Assembly: GCF_000418365.1 (NCBI RefSeq)
Contig: NC_021663.1
Location: 1,364,001 to 1,428,000, forward strand
Source of the DNA: Corynebacterium terpenotabidum Y-11
GTDB taxonomy: Bacteria > Actinomycetota > Actinomycetes > Mycobacteriales > Mycobacteriaceae
Direction of reading: 5' to 3'
Length of the DNA: 64,000 nt
Part shown: in pieces, positions 1 through 8,134 of the stretch
Layout of the letters: every line of letters begins with the position of its first letter
Numbering within the stretch: the stretch's first letter is position 1
Translations under genes and position numbers: made by a program
Notes under the pieces: generated by a model
Told to the model about the DNA's origin: nothing
Databases searched by the model: none
Seen by the model: only the letters and a program-made list of their open reading frames with translations

Positions 1-104
1 TCGATGTGCAGCCAGTCCGCCCCGGGAACCTCCGCGATATTCGCAGCGAGATCAGCGAAATCGGCGGCGAGGATGGAGGGGGCGATCAGCGTCTGTTGGC
101 TCAT
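1..104 (-). CDS. rpe: Ribulose-phosphate 3-epimerase, N-terminal fragment (runs off the window)
   Basis: Only the first 35 codons lie in the window; the gene continues beyond base 1. The peptide begins MSQQTLIAPSILAADFADLA and ends ADWLHID. APSILAADF and the D-WLHxD strand are the conserved first strand and metal/substrate-binding start of the Rpe TIM barrel. The enzyme interconverts ribulose 5-phosphate and xylulose 5-phosphate in the pentose phosphate pathway and Calvin-type cycles. Start chosen at ATG 104 because a TACCAT -10 box lies 7 nt upstream, as expected for a leaderless mRNA; an in-frame ATG at 113 lies inside that box. As I recall, rpe directly follows rsmB (fmu) in C. glutamicum; here about 9 kb separates them. 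Confidence 0.9.
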   Translation of the reverse strand, partial: MSQQTLIAPSILAADFADLAANIAEVPGADWLHI

Positions 105-111
105 GGATCCC

Positions 112-117
112 ATGGTA
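112..117 (-). promoter_or_regulatory. -10 box of rpe (leaderless)
   Basis: TACCAT on the minus strand ends 7 nt before ATG 104. This fits the corynebacterial TAnnnT -10 consensus and would place the transcript start at the A of the start codon. No ribosome binding site is visible. Confidence 0.5.
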
Positions 118-191
118 TACGCAGGCGCCCGCAGGCCATGTTTCCACCATATTTCGTGCAGATTTCCGCTGCGTATCGTGGCGATGTTCGA

Positions 192-221
192 TTCGCTCCG
201 GGTTTTCCCATCCATTAGTCT
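192..221 (+). promoter_or_regulatory. Possible gltB promoter
   Basis: TTCGCT (192-197), an 18-bp spacer and TAGTCT (216-221) form a weak sigmaA-like promoter about 100 bases before the gltB start. The 217-bp divergent region (105-321) between rpe and gltB shows no AmtR or GlnR operator that I could recognise. Confidence 0.3.
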
Positions 222-321
222 TGCCTCACCAGAGCAAAGGAATTTCCGGCGTGGGTGCAGTGATCCGCCACAAGCGGTTGCACCACGACCGGGTACCCCG
301 AGGCGAAAGATCAACCCGTTC

Positions 322-3300
322 ATGAGTTCGACATTCGGCCTGTACGACCCGTCCCGCGAGCACAGCGCCTGCGGCGTCGGTTTCCTCACCCGCAAGGACG
401 GCGTCCCCACCCACGACGTCCTCGACCGGGGCCACCGAGCCCTGTGCGCTATCCCCCACCGCGGCGGCATGTCCTCCGAGGGCGTCGGCGACGGCGCCGG
501 CGTGAACATCGACCTCTCCGTCGAGTTCTTTTCCGCCGTCACCGGCCTCGACCTGGAAGAGCGACGCTTCGGCGTCGGAAATTTCTTCCTCCCCGAGGAC
601 GCCGCCCAGGAAGAGGTCGCCCGCGACATCGTCACCGCTGCCCTCACCGCGGAAGGCCTTGATGTCGTCACCATCCGTGAGGTCCCGGTCAACGCGGCCG
701 CACTGCGTCCCGCAGCCCTCGCCTACCAGTTGCCGATTCTCCAGTGGGTCTTCACCGTCCCCGGATCGATGAGCGCCGCCGCTGCCGACCGGGCGGCGAA
801 CTCCGCCCTGCTGCGCATCGAGGAGGCCGCCTACTCGCGCTCCGAGCTCAAGGGCCTGTACCCCCTGTCGCTGTCCACCCGCACCCAGGTGCTCAAGGGT
901 CGTCTCAACGCCGACGAGGTCATCCCCTGGTTCGCCGACCTCACCGATGAGCGTCACAGCGTGCGGACCATGTACTTCCACACCCGGTTCTCCACCAACA
1001 CCGAACCGCACCCGTCGATGGCCCAGCCCTTCCGCCTCATGGCCCACAACGGTGAGCTGAACACCGACCGGAAGAACCGGATCAGCGACGAAGCCGCCGC
1101 CGCGTCCTACCAGCGCCACATCATCCGCCCGCCAGGGCAGTCCGACTCCTCCCGCCTCGACCAAACCCTCCAGTCGCGCGTCTTCGACGATCGGCTCGAC
1201 ATCGTCGAGGCCGTCGTCTCCCTCATGCCCCCGGCCTGGGAGAATGACACCTCGCTGCCGGAGAACGTCCGCGACATGCTGGAGTACTTCTCCCTCTACG
1301 AGGAGAAGAACGACGGTCCCGCCGCCCTCATTTTCAATGACGGTGACGTCGTCGGCGCCCGCCTCGACCGCCTCGGCCTGCGTCCGCTGCGCAGTGTCGA
1401 GACCGCCGACTACCTCATGGTCTCCTCCGAGGCCGGTCAGCTCGACGCCGAACCGGAGAACGTCCTTCACCGTGGACGTATCGAGGCCGGCGGCATGCTC
1501 AGCCTCGACCACCGCACCGGCGAGATCCGCCGCACCCGCGAAACCCTCGAGGACCTCGCCTCCCGCCGCGACTACGCCACCCTGCTGGCCGAGGCCCGCA
1601 CCGACATCCGCGACATCCCTGTCTCCGGCCTCCAGCGCGGCACCACCACCCTCGGCTACCAGGGTGACCTCAGTCTCTCCGGCCGGTTCGTCGCCTATTC
1701 CATGAACCAGGAGAGCTTCCGGTTCATGATGGACCCGATGCTCGCCACCGGCGCCGAGCGGATCTCCGCGATGGGCTACGGCAACGCCATTAACGCCCTG
1801 TCCGACACCGAAGGTGGTGTGGCCAAGTACTTCTCCCAGCGTTTCGCTCAGGTCACCAACCCGCCGCTCGACTCGATCCGCGAAGCCGACGGCATGACCT
1901 TCCGCGTCGCCCTCGGTGCCAAGCCCGACGGCCGGGACTCCGACGACCCGCGCGAACCCACCCACCAGATCGTCGTGGAGACCCCCATCCTCTCCCACCT
2001 CGACATGCTCCGCCTGCGCGAACAGGACCTGGTGCCCTTGCGTCGCTTCGACCTGCTCTACGAGCCCGTCGCCGACGATGCGGACGCCAACGCCGACTCC
2101 CTCGTCGGCGCCCTCGACCGGCTCTGCGACGCTGTGGCCCGCTTCGCCGGGGAACAGGGCGGCATTGCGGTGCTCTCCGACCGCTCCGTCGACTCCAAGC
2201 ACGCTCCGGTGCCGCTGCTGCTCGCCGTCTCCGCGGTGAACCAGCGGCTCATCGCCGACGGTCTGCGGATGCGCGTCTCCGTCATTGCCGACTCCGGCCA
2301 GTTGCCCAGCTCCCACCACATCGCCTCCGCCCTCGGGTTCGGTGCCGCCGCGGTCTACAGCCTCTCCGCCCGCCTGCGCGCCGAGGAGAAGTACCCCGCC
2401 CCCACCGGCCCCGCCGGTGACTACACCGAGACCGACAAGGCCTTCGACAAGTTCCGCAAGGCCGCCCTTAAGCAGCTCGGCAAGACCATGGGCCGGGTGG
2501 GTCTGTGCACCGTGGAGAGCTACATCGGCGGCGAATTCTTCGAGCCGAACTACCTCGACACCCGCGACCCCGCGCTGGCTCGCTGCTTCCCGCACATGGA
2601 GGCCCCGGTCCGGGGCGTAGGCTTCCGCCGTATCGCCGAAGCCAACACCGAATGGCACCAGCGCGCCGCCTCCATTGCCGAGGATAAGGACATCCCGCTG
2701 CTCGGCCTGTTCAAGGAACGCTCTGAGGGTGCGGGCCACTCTTTCGGCACCACCGCCGTGCGTGGCTTCACCGGCCTCACCGACGAACCGCTGGCGTTGC
2801 CCGCCCCGGCTATGCCGACGACGCAGGACGCCGCCCCCACTGAGGACGCTGACACCACTGGCGCCGGTGACGCTCTGCGCCTGCTCACCCTTGGCCAGCT
2901 GTCCGATGCCTTCGGTATCTCCGACGATGCCTACACCAACGCCGGTTTCGGCGCCCTGACCCCGGAACAGATTGACGCGTTCAAGGTCACCCCCGGTTAC
3001 CGCGACTTCGTGTCCACGACCAAGGCAGAGCGCGCCCGCCGTCCTTCCGCCCTGCGCGACATCCTCGCCCTGCCTGCCGACGTCACCGGCCTGCGGCTGT
3101 CCGAGGACTTCGCCCGCCAGCTCGGCCGCTTCTCCCTCAACGGTAACGACTCGATCTGCGTCCGCGGTCTCGACATCGAACCTGCCGGCACCGACACCTG
3201 GTCCCTCGTCCTCGTCGATGAGGATGACCGACTCACCGGCCACGCCGAACTCGCTGTCTGGCTGCGCGACGCCTTCGGCGCGGCGATCCTGGCCGTACGG

Positions 3301-5934
3301 GTCACGGCGGCGTCCCTCACCGTCACCGCCCACGGACGCGCCGCCCGCTTCCTCGGCATGCTGCGCGTCGCACCGGAGAGCCTGGCGGTCGCCGACGTCC
3401 AGCCCGCCCACGAGATCACCCGGACCCTTGCCTCCGGTGCGATGAGCCACGGCGCCCTGGTCGCCACCGCCCACGAGGCGGTCGCCCACGGCACCAACAT
3501 GGCCGGCGGCATGTCCAACTGTGGTGAGGGCGGGGAGCACTTCTCCCGCGCCGGCACCATCCGCGGCTCGAAGATCAAACAGTTCGCCTCCGGACGTTTC
3601 GGTATCTGGGCCGGTTACCTCGCCGACCCGCAGCTCGAGGAACTCGAGATCAAGATCGGTCAGGGCGCCAAGCCCGGCGAAGGCGGCCAGCTGCCCGCCC
3701 CCAAGGTCACCGTGGATATCGCCGCGGCCCGTGGCGGTACCCCGGGCATCGAGCTCGTCTCCCCGCCGCCCCACCACGACACCTACTCCATCGAGGACCT
3801 GGCCCAGCTCATCCACGACTGCAAGGCAGCACGGGTGCGGGTCATCGTCAAGCTCGTCTCCTCCGAGGGCATCGGCACCATCGCCGTGGGCGTGGCCAAG
3901 GCCGGCGCCGACGTCATCAACGTCGCCGGTAACACCGGTGGTACCGGCGCCGCCGCCGTGACCAGCCTGAAGTACGCCGGACGCTCCGCCGAGATCGGTG
4001 TGGCCGAGGTCCACCAGGCCCTGCTCGTCAATGGTCTGCGCGACAAGGTTGTGCTGCGCTGCTCCGGTGCCCACCAGACCGGGCGCGACGTCGTCGTCTC
4101 CGCCCTCCTCGGTGGCGACTCCTTCGAGTTCGGCACTACCGCCCTGATGATGCTGCGGTGCGTCATGGCGAAGAACTGCAACATCAAGTGCCCGGCCGGT
4201 CTGACCACCAACGCCGAAGCGTTCGACGGCGATCCCCGCGCCCTGGCCCAGTACCTGCTGAACATCGCCCACGACGTCCGCGGCATCCTCTCCCGCCTCG
4301 GCCTGCCCTCTCTGCGCGCCGCCCGGGGCCGCTCGGACCTGCTGCAGCTGCTGGAGCATCCGTCGTCCGTCGGCCACCTCGATCTGCGCAAGATGCTCGC
4401 CCTGGTGCCCGAGAAGAAGGTCACCGACCCGGTGTACCTGGAGAAGAACTTCACCACCGACGACCACCTGCTCACCGAGGTGCGTGAGGCACTCGTCACC
4501 CGCGGTGCGACCTCAGTGGAGATCGGTGCCGACAACGGCGGTATCCCGCTGCACAACTGGGACAAGTCCGTCGGCGGTCAGCTCTCCGTCGACATCGAAC
4601 GGCTGCTCAACCACGGCACCGACGGCGCCGGCCTGCATCTCAGCGACGCGGAGGTCGATGCACTGCCCGCCACCATCCGGGACAACCGTGGCCGCGCCTA
4701 CCTCGACGACGGCACCGTCACGGTGCACACCTCCGGCTCCGCCGGACAGTCCTACGGTGTGTTCTGCAACGACGGCCTGATCCTGGAGCACACCGGCACC
4801 GCCAACGACGGCGTCGGCAAGAGTCAGGGCGGTGGCACCGTCATCGTCCGCTCCCCCGGCGGCGGCGCGGACGTGCCCGGCGGCAACGTCCTCATCGGCA
4901 ACTTCGCCCTCTTCGGTGCCACCGGCGGACGCCTGTTCGTCGAAGGTGAGGCAGGCGACCGCTTCGCGGTCCGTAACTCCGGTGCCACCGCCGTCGTCGA
5001 AGGCATCGGCGAGTTCGGTGCCGAGTACATGACCAACGGCACCGTGCTGAATCTCGGCACCGTCGGTAAGGGCCTCGGCAACGGCATGTCCGGCGGTTTC
5101 CTCTACCAGTACGACCCCGAGGGCATCGTCCCGGACATCGCCAGCCACGACTCCCTGGTCACCTTCCCGCTGCCCGATGCTGAGCCCTTCCACGAGGTCA
5201 CCGTCCGCACCCTGCTGGAATGGCACATCGAAGCCACCGGGTCCGCCCTGGCTACCCGCCTGCTGGAGGACTGGGACACCACCCGTCGCCACATCGTCTG
5301 CGGGATGCCCCGGGCCCTGCTGCTCTACCAGGACGCCGACGCGATCCTGTCCGCTGCGTCCCGTAAGGACCTGCTCGACGAACTGGCGACCTCCATCGCC
5401 ACCGACCGGCTCCACGCCTTCAAGCTGGACTACCGGGACCAGCGCATCGTCGCCGACGGGCACGTCCCCGGTCGCTCCACCGGTGGGACACCGGAGGGTC
5501 CGGCCGCGATGTTCGACCTCATCGCGTCCTACACGATCCTCAACGTCGCCCGCGAGTTCGCCCGCGACCGTCTCACCGGGACAGTCGACGCTGCCGACCC
5601 GCGGATCGATGATGCGACCCGCAAGCTGATCCTCACCGAGGACTTCTTCGTCATGCAGAAGGTCGTCCGCTACCTGCGGGATTCGCTGGATTCCCTCGAT
5701 GACGCCCAGCTGGCGGTGCTGATCGCCACCAAGCGGCTCAGCGACTACAAAGCGTCCCTGGAGAAGCGCAACGTGCGCGGCATCGACATCCCCGCCACCT
5801 ACGGCTGGATCATGCACCAGGACCTGAAGAACTCCGCCCGGATGGACGACGCCCACATCGATGAAGCCATCGCCCAGGCCTCCCTCGACGACCTCGTCGC
5901 CGGATGGCGTGACATGAAGGGAGTGAACGCATGA
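322..5934 (+). CDS. gltB: Glutamate synthase large subunit, long divergent form
   Basis: Glutamine-hydrolysing glutamate synthase; makes two glutamates from glutamine plus 2-oxoglutarate. At 1870 residues it is clearly longer than the usual roughly 1500. Order: class II glutaminase from Cys17 (HSACGVGF), with HRGG and GDGAG motifs; a long central region; the FMN synthase domain with KPGEGGQLPAPKV near 1117 and SPPPHHDTYSIEDLAQL; cluster cysteines C1280, C1286 and C1290; the GXGXG beta-helix (about 1395-1610); the usual family end near 1665; then about 205 residues I do not recognise. The cysteines are spaced C-x5-C-x3-C, where the family norm is C-x5-C-x4-C. Start at ATG 322 places the nucleophile at residue 17, as in relatives; the frame stays open upstream. 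Its stop overlaps the next start (ATGA), so it is coupled to a diflavin reductase rather than gltD. Identity as GltB-type is secure; partner and electron donor are inferred. Confidence 0.93.
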   Translation: MSSTFGLYDPSREHSACGVGFLTRKDGVPTHDVLDRGHRALCAIPHRGGMSSEGVGDGAGVNIDLSVEFFSAVTGLDLEERRFGVGNFFLPEDAAQEEVARDIVTAALTAEGLDVVTIREVPVNAAALRPAALAYQLPILQWVFTVPGSMSAAAADRAANSALLRIEEAAYSRSELKGLYPLSLSTRTQVLKGRLNADEVIPWFADLTDERHSVRTMYFHTRFSTNTEPHPSMAQPFRLMAHNGELNTDRKNRISDEAAAASYQRHIIRPPGQSDSSRLDQTLQSRVFDDRLDIVEAVVSLMPPAWENDTSLPENVRDMLEYFSLYEEKNDGPAALIFNDGDVVGARLDRLGLRPLRSVETADYLMVSSEAGQLDAEPENVLHRGRIEAGGMLSLDHRTGEIRRTRETLEDLASRRDYATLLAEARTDIRDIPVSGLQRGTTTLGYQGDLSLSGRFVAYSMNQESFRFMMDPMLATGAERISAMGYGNAINALSDTEGGVAKYFSQRFAQVTNPPLDSIREADGMTFRVALGAKPDGRDSDDPREPTHQIVVETPILSHLDMLRLREQDLVPLRRFDLLYEPVADDADANADSLVGALDRLCDAVARFAGEQGGIAVLSDRSVDSKHAPVPLLLAVSAVNQRLIADGLRMRVSVIADSGQLPSSHHIASALGFGAAAVYSLSARLRAEEKYPAPTGPAGDYTETDKAFDKFRKAALKQLGKTMGRVGLCTVESYIGGEFFEPNYLDTRDPALARCFPHMEAPVRGVGFRRIAEANTEWHQRAASIAEDKDIPLLGLFKERSEGAGHSFGTTAVRGFTGLTDEPLALPAPAMPTTQDAAPTEDADTTGAGDALRLLTLGQLSDAFGISDDAYTNAGFGALTPEQIDAFKVTPGYRDFVSTTKAERARRPSALRDILALPADVTGLRLSEDFARQLGRFSLNGNDSICVRGLDIEPAGTDTWSLVLVDEDDRLTGHAELAVWLRDAFGAAILAVRVTAASLTVTAHGRAARFLGMLRVAPESLAVADVQPAHEITRTLASGAMSHGALVATAHEAVAHGTNMAGGMSNCGEGGEHFSRAGTIRGSKIKQFASGRFGIWAGYLADPQLEELEIKIGQGAKPGEGGQLPAPKVTVDIAAARGGTPGIELVSPPPHHDTYSIEDLAQLIHDCKAARVRVIVKLVSSEGIGTIAVGVAKAGADVINVAGNTGGTGAAAVTSLKYAGRSAEIGVAEVHQALLVNGLRDKVVLRCSGAHQTGRDVVVSALLGGDSFEFGTTALMMLRCVMAKNCNIKCPAGLTTNAEAFDGDPRALAQYLLNIAHDVRGILSRLGLPSLRAARGRSDLLQLLEHPSSVGHLDLRKMLALVPEKKVTDPVYLEKNFTTDDHLLTEVREALVTRGATSVEIGADNGGIPLHNWDKSVGGQLSVDIERLLNHGTDGAGLHLSDAEVDALPATIRDNRGRAYLDDGTVTVHTSGSAGQSYGVFCNDGLILEHTGTANDGVGKSQGGGTVIVRSPGGGADVPGGNVLIGNFALFGATGGRLFVEGEAGDRFAVRNSGATAVVEGIGEFGAEYMTNGTVLNLGTVGKGLGNGMSGGFLYQYDPEGIVPDIASHDSLVTFPLPDAEPFHEVTVRTLLEWHIEATGSALATRLLEDWDTTRRHIVCGMPRALLLYQDADAILSAASRKDLLDELATSIATDRLHAFKLDYRDQRIVADGHVPGRSTGGTPEGPAAMFDLIASYTILNVAREFARDRLTGTVDAADPRIDDATRKLILTEDFFVMQKVVRYLRDSLDSLDDAQLAVLIATKRLSDYKASLEKRNVRGIDIPATYGWIMHQDLKNSARMDDAHIDEAIAQASLDDLVAGWRDMKGVNA

Positions 5935-7685
5935 CCCTCCACCTGCCCACCGGGGCCCCGTTCTCCGTGGAACAACAGACCTGGCTCGACGGATTCTTCG
6001 CCGGACTTGACCTCGGCCGTGAGCGCTACCAGGGCCCTGCGGCCATGCTCACCGTCGACGTCCTCTTCGGATCGCAGACCGGCAACGCCTCCGACCTCGC
6101 CGACCAGCTTGCCGGGGGCCTGCGCGCCGCCGGATTCGGGGCGAATGTCACCGAGCTCGACAGTGCCGGCGTCGGCGTGCTGACCTCCGGATCCAGCCAC
6201 GTCCTCATCGTCACCTCCACCTACGGTGAGGGCGAGATGCCCGACAACGCCGGTATGTTCTGGGAGGATCTGACGTCCACCGAGATGCCTCGGCTGGAGG
6301 ACCTGCACTTCGCCGTGCTCGCCCTGGGTGACTCCGGCTACGACGGCTTCTGCCAGGCAGGCAGGGACATCGACATCCGGCTCGAACAGCTCGGTGCGAG
6401 GCGTCTCACCCCGCGGGTCGACTGTGACGTCGACTTCGAAGATGACGCCGCGGAGTGGATCGACGCCGCCGTGGCCGCTGTCGTCGCCGCTGCCCCGGCA
6501 GGCGCTGCGGTGCCCGGTGGTGCCGGTACCGGTGGCAGTGCCGGTGGCGCTGCGAAGCCGGAGAAGTCGACGTGGAACCGGAAGAACCCCTTCTTCTCCC
6601 CGCTGGCCGCGACCCGCCGCCTGTCCGCCGAGGGCAGTGCCAAGGAGATCCACCACTACGAGTTCGACCTGGGAGATTCCGGTATCACCTACGCCGCCGG
6701 CGATGCCCTGGCCGTCCTCCCGGTCAACGATCCCGAACTGGTGACCGCGATCCTCGCCCGGCTGGGACTCGAAGGCACCGAGGCGGTGGCCGACTCCACC
6801 CTCTTCGACGTCATCCTCACCGGCCGGGAGATCCGGACCCCGTCCAAGGACCTTATGGCCGCCATCGCGGACGCCGCCCCGACCGGGGTGCTGGCCGATG
6901 TGATCCGCCGCGATGACCGGGACGCCCTGGACTCCTATCTGTGGGGACGTGACATCCTCGACCTGCTCGAGGAGAACCCGTCCGTGCGGTTCACCACCGA
7001 CCAGCTGCTCGATCTGCTGCGTCCGCTGCAGGCCCGCCAGTACTCCATCTCCTCGTCCCCGCTGGCCAGCCCGGACCGGATCCACCTCACGGTGGCGTCC
7101 GTCCGGCACAGCAAGGGTGCCGGGGCACGCATGCTCGGTGGTGTGTGCTCGACCTACCTCTCCGACCGGATCGCCGACGGGGACCTCACCGGCATCTGGC
7201 TCCAGCCGAACAACGCATTCAGCGTGCCGGAGGATCCCTCGAAGCCGGTCATCATGGTCGGCCCCGGTACCGGCATCGCCCCGTTCCGCGGCTTCCTGCA
7301 CGAGCGGGCGGCGGCCGGGGCGACCGGTGGGAACTGGCTCTTCTTCGGTGACCAGCACGAGGCCACCGACTTCATCTACGCCGACGAGCTCACCGAGCTC
7401 TCTGAGCAGGGTGTGCTGACGAAGCTCTCGCTGGCGTTCTCCCGCGATCAGGCGGAGAAGGTGTACGTGCAGACCCGGATGCGGGAGGAGGCCGAGGAGC
7501 TCTTCCGCTGGCTGGAGGACGGTGCCTACTTCTACGTCTGTGGTGACGCGTCACGCATGGCCAAGGACGTCGAGACCGCGCTGCTGCAGGTCATCGCCCA
7601 GCAGTCCGGCGGCTCGGAGAATGCGGCGCTGGAGTACCTGGCGACGCTGAAGAAGGAGAAGCGGTACGTCCGCGACGTCTACTGA
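5931..7685 (+). CDS. CysJ-type NADPH diflavin reductase coupled to gltB
   Basis: A 584-residue soluble flavoprotein with the sulfite-reductase alpha / cytochrome P450 reductase layout. Flavodoxin-like FMN domain at about 40-185 (SQTGNA 48-53, STYGEGE 96-102, LGDSGY 132-137); Ala/Gly-rich hinge 181-210; FAD domain with RQYSIS 369-374 and GGVCSTYL 403-410; NADPH domain with GPGTGIAPFRGF 444-455, FFGDQH 471-476 and CGDA 537-540; and the typical C-terminus RYVRDVY. It should pass electrons from NADPH through FAD to FMN and then to a partner. No sulfite reductase haemoprotein (CysI) is nearby; instead the start codon overlaps the gltB stop by 4 nt, so GltB is the obvious partner. A terminator follows. 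The domain call is firm; service to glutamate synthase is inferred from coupling. It could alternatively serve a sulfite reductase encoded elsewhere. Confidence 0.9.
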   Translation: MTLHLPTGAPFSVEQQTWLDGFFAGLDLGRERYQGPAAMLTVDVLFGSQTGNASDLADQLAGGLRAAGFGANVTELDSAGVGVLTSGSSHVLIVTSTYGEGEMPDNAGMFWEDLTSTEMPRLEDLHFAVLALGDSGYDGFCQAGRDIDIRLEQLGARRLTPRVDCDVDFEDDAAEWIDAAVAAVVAAAPAGAAVPGGAGTGGSAGGAAKPEKSTWNRKNPFFSPLAATRRLSAEGSAKEIHHYEFDLGDSGITYAAGDALAVLPVNDPELVTAILARLGLEGTEAVADSTLFDVILTGREIRTPSKDLMAAIADAAPTGVLADVIRRDDRDALDSYLWGRDILDLLEENPSVRFTTDQLLDLLRPLQARQYSISSSPLASPDRIHLTVASVRHSKGAGARMLGGVCSTYLSDRIADGDLTGIWLQPNNAFSVPEDPSKPVIMVGPGTGIAPFRGFLHERAAAGATGGNWLFFGDQHEATDFIYADELTELSEQGVLTKLSLAFSRDQAEKVYVQTRMREEAEELFRWLEDGAYFYVCGDASRMAKDVETALLQVIAQQSGGSENAALEYLATLKKEKRYVRDVY

Positions 7686-7724
7686 TATGCGGCGCGGTCG
7701 TCCGCGTCCCGCATCGCGTCCAAG

Positions 7725-7740
7725 AATCTGACACGACTGG
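7725..7740 (+). repeat. 16-bp repeat copy 1 (AATCTGACACGACTGG)
   Basis: Exact inverted partner of 9244-9259. A one-mismatch inverted copy is at 7764-7779. Together they bracket the DUF559-like gene. Confidence 0.8.
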
Positions 7741-7783
7741 TTGGTCCGTCTCGCTGAGAACACCCGGTCGTGTCAGATTTTTT
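7725..7783 (+). terminator. Rho-independent terminator after the gltB operon
   Basis: Arms 7725-7740 and 7764-7779 form a 16-bp stem with one G:U pair and a 23-nt loop, followed by a T run (7778-7783). It starts 40 nt after the diflavin reductase stop. The arms are copies of a repeat that recurs at 9244-9259. Confidence 0.7.
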
Positions 7784-7848
7784 GCGCTGTAGGTGCCCTA
7801 CCCCGCGGCGAGGACAGCGACCGGTGCCGAACCAGGTGCGTCGGCGAG

Positions 7849-7891
7849 TTATCCACATCGAGTCCCGTGAATCGGAAGAGAGTTGTCCACA
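7849..7891 (+). promoter_or_regulatory. Two DnaA-box-like sites
   Basis: TTATCCACA (7849-7857) equals the classical DnaA box; TTGTCCACA (7883-7891) is the variant favoured in actinobacteria. They lie 25 bases apart in the same orientation. Binding is not shown, and no replication gene is adjacent. Confidence 0.4.
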
Positions 7892-7963
7892 GCACGAGAC
7901 CTGATCATGGACAGATCGGCGTCCCCGTGATGTACTCCGGCGAAGAACCTGTATCGGATCATC

Positions 7964-8045
7964 GAGGGGATGAGGACCGTGGGGATAAGCACTGTGGGGA
8001 TGAGCACCGTGGGGATGAGCACCGTGGGGATGAGCACTGTGGGGG
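7964..8045 (+). repeat. 15-bp tandem repeat array
   Basis: Four near-perfect units of GTGGGGATGAGCACC (7979-8038, differing only at A/G and C/T positions), preceded by a degenerate unit (7964-7978) and followed by a partial one (8039-8045). Each unit carries a GTGGGGAT core resembling an interrupted inverted DnaA box. The period is a multiple of three, so the downstream reading frame stays open through it. Confidence 0.85.
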
Positions 8046-8134
8046 AAGGTCGACAGCGCCGGACGCGGGACCGTGGACAGAACGCCAGGTCAGACAACCC
8101 GCTAGGTCGTGGACCGGACTACACGCGGAGGATC

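Larger units (their letters stand above)
7784..8134. other. Non-coding stretch before the DUF559-like gene
   Basis: About 350 bases with no convincing gene. It holds two DnaA-box-like words (7849-7857, 7883-7891), a 15-bp tandem array (7964-8045) and, at its 3' end, the GGAGG that probably serves the GTG at 8135. The frame of the downstream gene is open back to 7970 through the array, but that would give a repetitive TVGMS N-terminus with no family support. Confidence 0.6.

Noticed and set aside
226..4467. A 1413-codon open frame antisense to gltB
   Set aside because: Low-complexity Val/Gly/Asp/Glu composition without domains; it is the mirror of GC-rich codon usage in gltB, whose own motifs are unmistakable.
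5931..7685. Annotation as gltD
   Set aside because: No CxxC-rich 4Fe-4S N-domain or GltD double Rossmann motifs; the protein is clearly flavodoxin plus ferredoxin-reductase type.
7964..8045. CRISPR array
   Set aside because: The 15-bp units are directly adjacent without spacers, and no cas genes are present.
7970..8134. Longer N-terminus of the DUF559-like protein through the tandem array
   Set aside because: It would give a TVGMSTVGMS repeat with no family counterpart; a GGAGG-led GTG lies at 8135.
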